From JAAYGT01 sp050252075 (lineage in GTDB: Bacteria; Pseudomonadota; Gammaproteobacteria; Burkholderiales; Burkholderiaceae_B): a DNA stretch of 26,766 bases. The notes beneath the pieces are model-generated. The model searched no databases. It worked only from the letters and a program-made list of their open reading frames with translations, and was not told the DNA's origin. Below are positions 1 to 8,310 of the stretch, piece after piece (positions within the stretch are counted from its first letter, which is position 1; each line of letters starts with the position of its first letter). The stretch covers positions 1-26,766 of the forward strand of contig JBFWLP010000041.1 of assembly GCA_050252075.1 (NCBI GenBank). Direction: 5' to 3'. The position numbers and the translations under genes were made by a program.

Positions 1-342
1 GCGGAAGCCAAGCTCACGCGCGAAGAGGTCTTTGGGCCAGTGTTGTCCATTTCCACCTGGAGCTCGGAAGAAGATGTGATTGAACGGGCCAACAATTCCG
101 AATATGGCCTGGCCGCTTTTGTGTGGTCTCGCGCCGGTGCTCCGGCCATTCGCATGGCACATGCACTGAATGTGGGTTGGGTATTGATCAACCAGGGCAG
201 CGGCCAGCAAATTGGCCACTCCTACGGCGGCGTCAAACAAAGTGGTGCGGGGCGCGAGTTCTCGCTGGAAGGCATTCTGGCCAGCTACACCGATGTGAAG
301 CAGGTGTCGTACAACCTGGGCAGCCACGGGTTTCCGGCCTAA
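1..342 (+). CDS. NAD(P)-dependent aldehyde dehydrogenase, C-terminal part (5' end outside window)
   Basis: The frame is open from base 1 and ends with TAA at 342, giving about 113 C-terminal residues. It reads EEVFGPVLSI, the family motif around the cofactor-binding Glu-x-Phe-Gly-Pro, and later SYGGVKQSGAGRE, the usual C-terminal Gly-Gly-x-Lys-x-Ser-Gly-x-Gly-Arg-Glu motif. The catalytic Cys and Glu lie upstream of the window. Aldehyde dehydrogenases oxidise aldehydes to acids with NAD(P)+. The C-terminus is of the ordinary (betaine-aldehyde/semialdehyde) type. The substrate cannot be assigned. A beta-hydroxyacid dehydrogenase gene follows after 48 bp on the same strand, so the two enzymes probably act in one pathway (alcohol to aldehyde to acid). 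Confidence 0.93.
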   Translation, partial: AEAKLTREEVFGPVLSISTWSSEEDVIERANNSEYGLAAFVWSRAGAPAIRMAHALNVGWVLINQGSGQQIGHSYGGVKQSGAGREFSLEGILASYTDVKQVSYNLGSHGFPA

Positions 343-390
343 GGTGCTGCCTCCTGGAACCAAAGCAACTTCACCATAACGAGACAAACC

Positions 391-1302
391 ATGACGACCG
401 TACATATTGATCAACAAAAGAAACTGGGATTCATCGGGCTGGGTATGATGGGCAGCCGCATGATCAAACACTTGAAAGGCTATGCCGAGCTGCGTGTTTT
501 TGATGCCAATCCCGATGCCGTACAACGGGCGGTGCACGATACCGGGGCGGTAGGCGCCTCGTCGCTGAAAGACCTGGCATCGACCGATGTAGTCATTTTC
601 ATGCTGCCCAACAGCAGCATCATCGATAAAATCGTCAAAGGCGGCGACGGCGAGCCCGGCCTGATCGACGTTCTGGCGCCGGGCAGCGTAATCATTGACA
701 TGAGCTCGTCGGTGCCCTCGAACACCGTTGCCAATGCCAAGGCCGCCGCTGCCAAATCCATTGTGTATATCGATGCTCCGGTATCGGGCGGCCCCGCCGG
801 CGCCGAAGCCGCCAAACTGACCATCATGGTGGGCTGCGAGTCCGAACAATTCACGTCGGTCAAGCCACTGCTCGGCCTGATGGGGGCCAACGTTGTGCGT
901 GCCGGCGATGTCGGTGCGGGCCATGCCGTGAAAGGGTTGAACAACCTGCTTGCAGCCACCATTCTGGCGGCCAGCGGCGAAGTATTTGCCGCCGGCGAAA
1001 AATTCGGCCTCGACCCCGCGGTCATGCAGGAAATTGTCAACACCTCGTCGGGCGGCAGCTTCATGACCAACGTGGCCTGGCCCAAAGCCATTCTTGGCCG
1101 CACCTGGGATTTCGGCTTCTCGTTGCAACTGATGCACAAAGACGTGGGTATCGGCTTGTCCATTTTGAAGGAAATGGGTGTCGACGCCCCCCTCTCAACG
1201 CTCAACGGGCAAATCTGGTCGGAAGCCCTGGCCAAGGTATCCGGCACCGTAGACATGACCGAAGTGGTCAAACAAACCCAGGAAAAAGCCGGGCTGCTGT
1301 AA
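391..1302 (+). CDS. NAD(P)-dependent 3-hydroxyisobutyrate dehydrogenase-like oxidoreductase
   Basis: This 303-residue protein has the normal length for the beta-hydroxyacid dehydrogenase family. The Rossmann glycine motif GFIGLGMMG is at residues 13-21, the substrate motif DAPVSGGPAGA starts at about 128, and the catalytic lysine is K181 in HAVKGLNN, followed by the Asn pair. Members oxidise a hydroxyl next to a carboxylate (3-hydroxyisobutyrate, tartronate semialdehyde, related acids). The exact substrate is not decided by sequence. It probably forms an operon with the upstream aldehyde dehydrogenase. The Shine-Dalgarno before the ATG is weak (GAGA). The gene converges on lysR, with 30 bp between the two stops. 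Confidence 0.93.
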   Translation: MTTVHIDQQKKLGFIGLGMMGSRMIKHLKGYAELRVFDANPDAVQRAVHDTGAVGASSLKDLASTDVVIFMLPNSSIIDKIVKGGDGEPGLIDVLAPGSVIIDMSSSVPSNTVANAKAAAAKSIVYIDAPVSGGPAGAEAAKLTIMVGCESEQFTSVKPLLGLMGANVVRAGDVGAGHAVKGLNNLLAATILAASGEVFAAGEKFGLDPAVMQEIVNTSSGGSFMTNVAWPKAILGRTWDFGFSLQLMHKDVGIGLSILKEMGVDAPLSTLNGQIWSEALAKVSGTVDMTEVVKQTQEKAGLL

Positions 1303-1324
1303 CCGCCCTGCACGGTTCCGGAAT

Positions 1325-1345
1325 AAAACCTGCTAGTTCAGCAGG
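1325..1345 (-). terminator. Terminator-like hairpin at the end of the LysR gene
   Basis: CCTGCT (1329-1334) and AGCAGG (1340-1345) pair around a 5-nt loop. Read on the minus strand the stem is followed by TTTTA. The lysR stop codon lies within the stem. On the plus strand no T-run follows, so it should act mainly for lysR. Confidence 0.5.
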
Positions 1346-2256
1346 TGGCACCCCAGCCACAAGCCCCGATGCAACAAGTCTTTGATCACTTGTTGTGTCA
1401 GGGCGATGATTTCTTCCACGGCAACCCCCGTTTCTGCGGTTTCGCTGAAACACAGCATCATTTCGCGCTTTAACGGGGCCGATACCCGGTAATGCTTGAT
1501 GTATCCACTGGTAATTTCGGGCCGCACGGCGGAATACGACAACACGGTCGCCGCCAGGCCTGCAGCAACCAGCGGAACCAGAATCGCCGACGTGCTGGCT
1601 TCGGCAAACAGGTTGTATGTCAGATGCTGTGTCAGAAAAGCCCGGTCAACAATTGCCCGAACCTGGTTGGGTGGGCTGGGCAGCACCAGCGCGAGCTTGG
1701 ACATTTCAGCAATTGAAACTTCCTCGTCTTTAAACTGCACATCGGGATGCGCCAGCAAATAAAGCTCTTCTTCAAACAAAGGGGTAAGCGACAAGCCTTT
1801 GATAGGCTGGTGATCCGGAGAGATCGCAAAATCGACGCGACCTTGCATGACCAGTTTCGTCAAATCAACGCTCGGAATGTCGACAACCTCGATGACCACA
1901 GACGGGTAAGATTTTTTCGCGGCCGTCAGCAGCGGCAAGCTGATCAACCGCGCCGTGCTGGACGCCAGACCAATCGAGACCTTGCCCGATATTTGATTGT
2001 TCGACTTGTTCAGCAGGCTTTTCGTGTTCTCTACCTGGCGCAAGATGGTCTGCGCGTGCCGATAGAGCAAATTGCCTTCGGTGGTGGCCGTCACCCCCTT
2101 GGCGCGCCGCATCAGCAGCTTCACACCAAGCTCTTCTTCAAGCAGGGAAATTTGCTGGCTTAACGCCGGCTGGGCAATATGCAGGCTTTCGGCAGCACGC
2201 GTAATGTTCTGCATTTCCACAACGCGAATGAAATACTGCAGCTGTCGAATTTTCAT
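1333..2256 (-). CDS. LysR-family transcriptional regulator
   Basis: Starting at ATG 2256 the protein is 307 residues, standard for LysR. A longer in-frame start exists at 2295, but MKIRQLQYFIRVVE is the canonical LysR N-terminus, so 2256 is preferred. The winged helix-turn-helix is in the first ~60 residues (ITRAAESLHIAQPALSQQI, then LEEELGVKLLMRR), followed by the co-inducer domain. It is divergent from the MDR oxidoreductase at 2469, with a 212-bp shared region holding overlapping -35 elements and an inverted repeat. It most likely controls that gene and itself, possibly also the convergent dehydrogenase pair. The effector is unknown. Confidence 0.93.
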   Translation of the reverse strand: MKIRQLQYFIRVVEMQNITRAAESLHIAQPALSQQISLLEEELGVKLLMRRAKGVTATTEGNLLYRHAQTILRQVENTKSLLNKSNNQISGKVSIGLASSTARLISLPLLTAAKKSYPSVVIEVVDIPSVDLTKLVMQGRVDFAISPDHQPIKGLSLTPLFEEELYLLAHPDVQFKDEEVSIAEMSKLALVLPSPPNQVRAIVDRAFLTQHLTYNLFAEASTSAILVPLVAAGLAATVLSYSAVRPEITSGYIKHYRVSAPLKREMMLCFSETAETGVAVEEIIALTQQVIKDLLHRGLWLGCHLLN

Positions 2257-2296
2257 AGTTGGCACACCGGAACAGAAAAGAACACGTGTGACCAAA

Positions 2297-2324
2297 AGTA
2301 TAACTTTTATTTATTACTTGACAA
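2297..2324 (-). promoter_or_regulatory. Probable sigma70 promoter of the LysR gene
   Basis: On the minus strand TTGTCA (plus 2319-2324) is followed by a 16-bp spacer and TATACT (plus 2297-2302). Each hexamer matches 5 of 6 consensus bases. The 5' leader to the ATG at 2256 would be about 35 nt. Confidence 0.5.
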
Positions 2325-2348
2325 CGTACCACCTGTTTTTCCTATGCT
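2318..2348 (+). promoter_or_regulatory. Possible promoter of the MDR oxidoreductase
   Basis: A perfect TTGACA (2318-2323) lies 19 bp before TATGCT (2343-2348). The spacing is long, which fits a promoter needing activation. Its -35 shares five bases with the opposite lysR -35 element. Confidence 0.35.
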
Positions 2349-2363
2349 GACAGTATCAGGCAC

Positions 2364-2400
2364 GGTATCCTTCAAGCACCAAAGCGATATGTAGGATACC
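2364..2400. promoter_or_regulatory. Inverted repeat between lysR and the MDR gene; candidate regulator site
   Basis: GGTATCC (2364-2370) and GGATACC (2394-2400) are perfect 7-bp arms 23 bp apart. They sit between the putative MDR promoter and its ATG. The site could bind LysR or another regulator, or form a leader hairpin. Confidence 0.35.
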
Positions 2401-2468
2401 TGAGTTCACACACGGGCCTGATCCCTATATGATGATCCTTGTTTTTCAACCATCACTATAGAAATCGA

Positions 2469-3458
2469 ATGAAAACCGAGACACAGAAAGCCGTACTTTG
2501 CACGGCGTGGGGCCTTCCTGAAACCCTGGTCGTGCAAAACATTCCCCGCAAGCAACCCGGTCCCAACGAAGTGGCCATCGATGTCAAGGCTGCCGGCGTC
2601 AATTTTCCCGACACACTCATCATTCAGAAAAAGTACCAGTTCCAGCCCGACCTGCCCTTTTCTCCCGGCGGTGAAGTTGCGGGCGTGGTGGAAGCGGTGG
2701 GCGAAGGCGTCACCCACGTAAAGCCGGGTGATCGCGTCATTGCCAGTTTTGCCTGGGGCGGGTTTGCCACCCAGGCCATTGCGCCGGCAGAGCGCGTGGT
2801 GCGCATTCCCGACCAAATGGATTTCACCACCGCCTCGGCGTACGTGCTGGCCTATGGCACGGCGCTGTATGCTTTAACGCTGCGCGGCAAAGTTCAGCCG
2901 GGCGAAACCGTTCTGGTGCTCGGTGCCGCCGGCGGTACCGGTATCGCCGCGATCGAAATCGCCAAATCGCTGGGCGCACGCGTCATTGCCATGGCATCCA
3001 CCGACGAAAAACTGGCGCTGTGCAAACAGCATGGCGCCGATATCTGCGTGAACTACGCCACTGAAAACTTCCGCGACCGCATCAAGGAAATTACGCAAGG
3101 CAAAGGGGTGGATGTCGTCTTCGACCCGGTGGGCGGCGAATACACCGAGCTTGCTTTCCGGTCTATTGGCTGGGAAGGCCGCCATCTGGTTGTGGGTTTC
3201 GCGGCCGGTGACATTCCGCGCGTTCCCCTGAATCTGGCCTTGCTCAAGGGGGCATCATTGGTCGGTGTGTTCTGGGCCGACTACCTGCGCCGCGACCGTG
3301 CCGAGGCCGAACGCCATATGCAGGCGCTGATGGACCTTTACACATCGGGCAAGGTGAACCCGCCCGTGACGCAAACCTATCCGTTTGAAGACGTTGCCAA
3401 GGCGCTGCGCAGCATTATGAACCGGCAGGCCATGGGCAAAGTCGTACTGGTGCCTTAA
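2469..3458 (+). CDS. Zinc-independent MDR oxidoreductase (NADPH:quinone reductase-like)
   Basis: From ATG 2469 the protein is 329 residues; a TTG start at 2439 would add ten residues unlike the family. It shows the GroES-like N-terminal fold (AGVNFPDTLIIQ, GGEVAGVVEAVGEGV, GDRV) and the Rossmann motif GAAGGTG at residues 152-158. The cysteine ligands of zinc alcohol dehydrogenases are absent. Relatives reduce quinones or enoyl/enone substrates with NADPH; the true substrate is not known. Divergent from a LysR regulator, its probable controller. Its stop overlaps the autotransporter stop on the other strand by two bases, so the genes converge with no terminator between. Confidence 0.92.
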   Translation: MKTETQKAVLCTAWGLPETLVVQNIPRKQPGPNEVAIDVKAAGVNFPDTLIIQKKYQFQPDLPFSPGGEVAGVVEAVGEGVTHVKPGDRVIASFAWGGFATQAIAPAERVVRIPDQMDFTTASAYVLAYGTALYALTLRGKVQPGETVLVLGAAGGTGIAAIEIAKSLGARVIAMASTDEKLALCKQHGADICVNYATENFRDRIKEITQGKGVDVVFDPVGGEYTELAFRSIGWEGRHLVVGFAAGDIPRVPLNLALLKGASLVGVFWADYLRRDRAEAERHMQALMDLYTSGKVNPPVTQTYPFEDVAKALRSIMNRQAMGKVVLVP

Positions 3459-6400
3459 AAACGGTAGTTCAGCTGGGCCGAGATGTTTTGCGAGCGGTAG
3501 TTGCTGCCCGCCTGCAAGCCGTACTCGGCACTGATTTCCAGCCCGTTTTTATTGATCACCTGCACCCCCAGGTTCAGGCGGCCTACTGCCGAGGGGCCGT
3601 CATTGCGTGATTCAAATGTTCCGCTGGTGCTTAACGCCCCCACGAAACTGTTCTGGCTGACGCGCTGATTGTTAGGCAGGAAGCTCACACCGGCACCGGC
3701 ATAGGCCCGCAGTACCGTGTTGGCGTTTACATCGTAGCGGGTGCCCAGTTCCAGCATGGGTGTTACCGCCACACTGGTTTTATTCACCGCTCCCACCGCC
3801 AGCCCCAGCGGCCCGCTGCCCGACTCGCTGAACGATGGGCTGCGGGTGTGCATGATGTCAACATCCAGGTAAGGACGAAGGTAGGAAGCGTCCCAGGTAA
3901 AGTCGTAAGCGGCACGCAACCGGGCACCCAACAGCGTCATGGACGAACGGCTGGAATAGGTGGCGTTCAACCCCAGGGCGTTACCCGCACGGCCCAGTTG
4001 CGGCGTACGGTCATTGCGGAAACTGCCGTAGGCCATGGCCAGTGCCCCGGTAACAGACCAGTTGCCCATCTGACGCTTCAAGGATACCGACGCATCGTAC
4101 ATGTTTCCCTTGCTGGAGAATCCGTCGGACGTCAGCCGGTTCAGGTTCGCCCCGACCGTGCCGCCAATCGTCCAGTTGGCATCCAGCCGGCGTTGCACGC
4201 CCAGCCGCAGCCCGCCACCCTCGGAGCGGTACCCCAGGTTATTGTCCATGGCCGACTGGTCTGTACGATTACCCGACACCCGCGCCCAGACGCAACCTTG
4301 CCCTTGCGCCTGCAGACCCGGCGTTTGAAACACCGGACACGCCATGCTATCGCTGAAACTGGTGTATGCGCCGGTTAACATTTGCTGGGGTTGGGCGTGC
4401 AAATTCTGCCCGCCCAGCTGCATCAGGGTTTCCCGGTAATGGTCCAGCGACTGCACCTGATTCAAGTAACCGAAGACACGCCCTTTCGAGGCGTCGGCCG
4501 CATTCCAGCCACGCTGCAAATACGCGCCCAAACTGGCGGCCGTACCCGTTAACCCCGAACCGGCGCGTGCAAAACGTGCCTGCGGCCGAACCGACAACTG
4601 ATTGTCGCTGACCTGATGCAGCCAGTTGAACACCCAGGACGACGCGGTCACCTTGCCGGTGAAGTTAAGCGATGATGCACTCAGAACGGGATAGGCGCCG
4701 GGAAGCAAACTGTTGCTGTGCAACTGGATTTCGCCGGCCATGTTCACCGGCCCGTTGACCACCAGTGTGTCGTGCGGCGCCAGCGCATTGGCGGCATCGA
4801 TCGTAAACACCGTGCGGCCGCCTTCATATTGATTCAGCCGACCGTCAAGAGTGGTCGTGCCGACGGTTTCAGCCAGCCCGATATTCAATGTGCCGTAGTT
4901 ATTCAGGCTGTTGCCGCCCACACTGTACACCGGGCCTTTGTTCATCACGCCTTCGGCGGCGTTGGTGACGGTTCCCGGGGTCGCCCCTAAATCGATGCTG
5001 CCGGTAATGGTTCCGTTATTGGTCACATTGGTAAGCCCATCGACCACCTTGATGGCATAGCCGCTGCTGGTGCCGCCTTGCGTGCTGATAACGCCCCCCT
5101 TGTCCACGGTGATCGTGTTGGCCGACCCGGCCACGGCGCTGGACGCCCCGCCCGAAAACAGGATACCAATACCATCGAGCGTTCTGCCTGATCTGGGGTT
5201 GGTACCGGTGGTACCCCCAATGACCTTGCCTTGCACATCCACCGTCAGGACACCCTGGTTGCCGGCCGATCCCAGGTAATAGCCGGAGCTTTGGGCGAAA
5301 ATTCCGATGCCCCCGATCGCCGTGGTCTCGACCGACGAGCTGGCATCGATCGAAACCTGGATGGAACCGCCCCGGCCCGACGACAAACTGCCGGTCATTC
5401 CGGCCAGCAGCGGCGCACTGAGTGCCTGCGCCGACCCGCCCTGAATGCCGCCACCCGACCCCAGGCTTTGCAATACCATGCCGTGCGCATTGGTCACACT
5501 GGCAGAGCGCCCCACACTGATGGCCGTTTTGTCAGTCAGCGATACGGTGATATCGCCGGCCTGCATTCCGTCCTCACCCGACCGCGTTGCCGAAGGTGCC
5601 AGCGGCTGAAGCAGATCGGCCGACGTATCGCCCAGCAATCCGCCGCCCGAGGTAATAGACTGCGCCAAGATTCCCCACGATCCGTGCCCCGACGATGTCA
5701 GGCTGGTCTGGTCAAACGACAACGTAATCGCCCCGCCCTGGCCACGCCCGTTGGGCTGAATGGCCGTCGAAGCAACGTTGCGCAGATCGGCCACCGCCAA
5801 CCCCCCGCCACCGCCAATAGATTGGGCAACGACCACAACACTGCGGTCGCCGGTGGTATGCAGGCCGGCACCCTGCACATTGACAGCCACCGCCCCGGCG
5901 TTACCGGCATTGCCGCTGCCCTGAATGGTCAGGCCGAACGACTGCGCCTGGTTCACGAACACGTCGGGCATGTACGTGGCATTGCCGGCGGCAGGCGCCT
6001 CACCCGTATTGGTGAAGCAGGCACTGGCCACCACCGCTCCCTGCGGGCGGCCACTGTTCGTACAGCCAAAGTCGGCTATTCCACCGCCGCCCGAGATCGA
6101 TTGCGCTACCAGCACGCCGGAGGCGTCGCCGGCATTTTCCATCAGGGCATTCAAAGGCTGGCTGGACGTTCCCAGAGTGACCGCACCGGCATTACCGCCG
6201 GCCCCCGCCCGCCCGCTGTCCATGGCGCCAAGCTTCACGTCGGGCACCGGGGCACCGGCAATTTTCCCGGAAAAACCCACCATGGAACCGTCGTGCGCGA
6301 TACCGCCGCCACCGGCAATCGACTGACCGACAACAATGGGCGACGCATAGCCCGAGGAGAACAGCCGATAGTCCTGCCCGCTAACGCGAGGCACATTGAT

Positions 6401-7135
6401 CGTGACGGTAACGTCACCGCCGTTACCGCCATTGCCCGACGCGCCGCCGACATTCAAACCGATATCGACATCGGCACCGGTAATAGGGCTAAGCTTGACA
6501 TCGGTATCCAGCAGCGAATCACCCGCCGCCACACCACCGGTGCCACCGCCTCCGCCCACCGATTGCGCCAGCACCCCGTACGCGCGATGGCCGGTGGTGC
6601 CAATGCGGCTGTTGGCGCCCACCGCCACTTGCACCGCACCGCCATCGCCGGCGGCACCGCCGCTGCCACCCACTGCCACCGAGGTTTTATAGCCGGTAGG
6701 AAACTCAAACTCTTCGGTGTCAAAGTCGGTAATTTTCTTGGCCAGCCAGCCAATGCCGTTTTTGGCGTCGAGGATTTTGTTCACATCGTCGATGATCGAA
6801 CCGGCCAGGTCGGGAATGATGCTGGTGGCCGGGTCAGCACTGCCCCCCATGCCGCCCCCGCCGCCAATGGACTGCGCCACAATGCCGTGCGACCCCGAGC
6901 CCGTGGCAATGGGCGTGGTGTAACTTGTTTTCCCCGAGCTGTCGGTATATTGCAGCTGGAACAAATCGCCGGTGGTGATGCCGCCGGAATACGTAACATT
7001 GACCGCACCGCCGTGGTTACCGCTGCCGCCGGAACCCCCCACCACCGTGTTCAAGGTTAATTTGCCGCCCACGCCCTGCGTGCCGGCGTTGCCGGCAACG
7101 CCGCCCCCACCGCCAACGACGTGCGTGACAAACAA
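3455..7135 (-). CDS. Autotransporter, 5'-truncated: passenger repeats plus complete beta-barrel
   Basis: The frame gives 1226 residues from a TTG at 7135 and stays open only to a stop at 7181-7183. The passenger carries about eight glycine-rich repeats of the form G-[IV]-[LV]-A-Q-S-[IV]-G-G-G-G-G (for example residues 83-95), a beta-helix-like stretch, then roughly 280 C-terminal residues of autotransporter beta-barrel ending NYRF with the terminal Phe needed for outer-membrane insertion. No Sec signal peptide exists, and the frame begins inside what looks like a repeat core (VVGGGGG). Relatives are usually much longer. The gene has therefore lost its promoter, signal peptide and first repeats and is probably not exported: a likely pseudogene. 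An assembly collapse in the repeats is less likely because the sequence beyond is unrelated. Confidence 0.85.
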   Translation of the reverse strand: MFVTHVVGGGGGVAGNAGTQGVGGKLTLNTVVGGSGGSGNHGGAVNVTYSGGITTGDLFQLQYTDSSGKTSYTTPIATGSGSHGIVAQSIGGGGGMGGSADPATSIIPDLAGSIIDDVNKILDAKNGIGWLAKKITDFDTEEFEFPTGYKTSVAVGGSGGAAGDGGAVQVAVGANSRIGTTGHRAYGVLAQSVGGGGGTGGVAAGDSLLDTDVKLSPITGADVDIGLNVGGASGNGGNGGDVTVTINVPRVSGQDYRLFSSGYASPIVVGQSIAGGGGIAHDGSMVGFSGKIAGAPVPDVKLGAMDSGRAGAGGNAGAVTLGTSSQPLNALMENAGDASGVLVAQSISGGGGIADFGCTNSGRPQGAVVASACFTNTGEAPAAGNATYMPDVFVNQAQSFGLTIQGSGNAGNAGAVAVNVQGAGLHTTGDRSVVVVAQSIGGGGGLAVADLRNVASTAIQPNGRGQGGAITLSFDQTSLTSSGHGSWGILAQSITSGGGLLGDTSADLLQPLAPSATRSGEDGMQAGDITVSLTDKTAISVGRSASVTNAHGMVLQSLGSGGGIQGGSAQALSAPLLAGMTGSLSSGRGGSIQVSIDASSSVETTAIGGIGIFAQSSGYYLGSAGNQGVLTVDVQGKVIGGTTGTNPRSGRTLDGIGILFSGGASSAVAGSANTITVDKGGVISTQGGTSSGYAIKVVDGLTNVTNNGTITGSIDLGATPGTVTNAAEGVMNKGPVYSVGGNSLNNYGTLNIGLAETVGTTTLDGRLNQYEGGRTVFTIDAANALAPHDTLVVNGPVNMAGEIQLHSNSLLPGAYPVLSASSLNFTGKVTASSWVFNWLHQVSDNQLSVRPQARFARAGSGLTGTAASLGAYLQRGWNAADASKGRVFGYLNQVQSLDHYRETLMQLGGQNLHAQPQQMLTGAYTSFSDSMACPVFQTPGLQAQGQGCVWARVSGNRTDQSAMDNNLGYRSEGGGLRLGVQRRLDANWTIGGTVGANLNRLTSDGFSSKGNMYDASVSLKRQMGNWSVTGALAMAYGSFRNDRTPQLGRAGNALGLNATYSSRSSMTLLGARLRAAYDFTWDASYLRPYLDVDIMHTRSPSFSESGSGPLGLAVGAVNKTSVAVTPMLELGTRYDVNANTVLRAYAGAGVSFLPNNQRVSQNSFVGALSTSGTFESRNDGPSAVGRLNLGVQVINKNGLEISAEYGLQAGSNYRSQNISAQLNYRF

Positions 7136-7194
7136 AAAGCACCCATCTTGAATCCCCCGAACCCGACCAGTCGAGCAAGTCTAACGGAAACAAT

Positions 7195-7228
7195 TTGGGG
7201 TCAGAGCAAAAATTTGCTCTGACCCCAA
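7195..7228. repeat. Perfect 34-bp palindrome (REP-like)
   Basis: TTGGGGTCAGAGCAAA (7195-7210) is mirrored exactly at 7213-7228 with AA between. From memory, GGGGTCAGAG...CTCTGACCCC palindromes occur dispersed in many proteobacterial genomes and beside REP-associated Y1 transposases; no such gene is present here. It lies about 60 bp beyond the truncated end of the autotransporter. Confidence 0.75.
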
Positions 7229-7255
7229 TCTCAAGTTATCAGTAGTAATACTAGG

Positions 7256-7284
7256 TTTACGTTCCCGGCGCTTTCTTCTACAGT
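7256..7284 (+). promoter_or_regulatory. Candidate promoter of the ureide operon
   Basis: TTTACG (7256-7261), a 17-bp spacer and TACAGT (7279-7284) each match 4 of 6 consensus bases. Transcription would start near 7291, just before the operator-like palindrome at 7300-7319. Confidence 0.3.
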
Positions 7285-7299
7285 GGCGGCAATGTTTCA

Positions 7300-7319
7300 C
7301 ACGATTGCTGACAATCGTG
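7300..7319. promoter_or_regulatory. Operator-like palindrome upstream of puuE
   Basis: CACGATTG (7300-7307) and CAATCGTG (7312-7319) are perfect arms around CTGA. The core ATTGCTGACAAT resembles the ATTG-N4-CAAT sites bound by FCD-type GntR regulators, so the operon's own GntR protein (12610-13347) is the likely ligand. A second motif, AATCGATT, lies at about 7337-7344. Confidence 0.45.
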
Positions 7320-7356
7320 CTTTCACCAATGCTTGTAATCGATTGTAAGGAGTTGA

Positions 7357-8265
7357 ATGATGGTGAACCCTCCCCGTGACCTGGTGGGCTATGGCAGTAA
7401 ACGCCCGACGGGCAAGTGGCCCAACGGTGCCCGCCTGGCGATCAATGTGGTGATCAATTACGAGGAAGGGTCCGAACGATCCCACGCCATGGGCGACCCG
7501 GATCAGGAAGCAATGACCGAATGGGGCAGTTACACGTTCCCGCCGGGCGTGCGGAATCTGGCCATGGAATCCATGTACGAATACGGTTCGCGAGTCGGCA
7601 TCTGGCGCATTCTGGACACTCTGGACGACGCCAAGGTGCCCGCCACCATCTTTGCCTGCGCGGTTGCCATGGAGCAGAATCCGGAAGCGGCCCGCGCCAT
7701 GGTTCAGGCCGGGCACGAGATCTGCAGTCACGGTTACCGCTGGGAGGAAGTGTTTCGCCTGAGCAAGGAAGAGGAACGCGAGCATATTCGCATGGCCATC
7801 GAATCGTTCGAACGCACCTGCGGCAAGCGCCCGGTGGGCTGGTATTGCCGTTACGGTTCCAGCGTACACACGCGCCAGCTGGTGGTGGAAGAAGGCGGCT
7901 TTCTGTACGATTCCGACGCCTACAACGACGATGTGCCCTATTTCGTGCAAGTTGACGGCAAGCGCCATCTGGTGGTGCCTTACACCGCCGACGTCAATGA
8001 CTTCCGCTACTGGAACTCGCCGGGCCTGACACACGCATCGGACTTTTTCGAATACATCAAGGAAAGTTTCGACGTTTTGTATGCCGAGTCGGCAAACGGC
8101 CCGCGCATGATGTCGATCGGACTGCACCCGCGCATGGTGGGTCGTCCCGGCCGCATCCGCGCACTGAAGTGGTTCTTTGATTATGCACGGCAATTTCCAG
8201 ATGTCTGGTTTACAACCCGTGAGCAAATCGCCCATGCCTGGCTGGAACGGGAAGGGATGAAGTAA
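7357..8265 (+). CDS. puuE: PuuE-like allantoinase (polysaccharide deacetylase fold)
   Basis: The 302-residue protein matches the length of cofactor-independent PuuE allantoinases. It has the N-terminal RDLVGYG stretch, INVVINYEEGSE (residues 29-40), GHEICSHGYRWE (119-130, the His-x-x-x-His/Gly-Tyr region of the NodB fold) and SIGLHPRMVGRPGR (253-266). PuuE opens the hydantoin ring of allantoin to give allantoate in the cytoplasm. Start: AAGGAG at 7347-7352 precedes two consecutive ATGs (7357 and 7360); the second is better spaced. The ABC transporter and AllA-like lyase that follow support a ureide role. Action on another N-carbonyl or hydantoin substrate cannot be excluded. Confidence 0.88.
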   Translation: MMVNPPRDLVGYGSKRPTGKWPNGARLAINVVINYEEGSERSHAMGDPDQEAMTEWGSYTFPPGVRNLAMESMYEYGSRVGIWRILDTLDDAKVPATIFACAVAMEQNPEAARAMVQAGHEICSHGYRWEEVFRLSKEEEREHIRMAIESFERTCGKRPVGWYCRYGSSVHTRQLVVEEGGFLYDSDAYNDDVPYFVQVDGKRHLVVPYTADVNDFRYWNSPGLTHASDFFEYIKESFDVLYAESANGPRMMSIGLHPRMVGRPGRIRALKWFFDYARQFPDVWFTTREQIAHAWLEREGMK

Positions 8266-8310
8266 GTCGTTAAATCAGTAATGCAGGTTCTTAACCTTAA
8301 GGGGATTACT

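Noticed and set aside
480..1313. 277-residue minus-strand ORF
   Set aside because: It lies opposite the complete 3-hydroxyisobutyrate dehydrogenase-like gene and shows no protein motif.
5231..7060. 609-residue plus-strand ORF opposite the autotransporter
   Set aside because: It is antisense to a clear autotransporter frame; its length comes from GC-rich glycine codons read backwards, and its product is Arg/His/Ala-rich without any motif.
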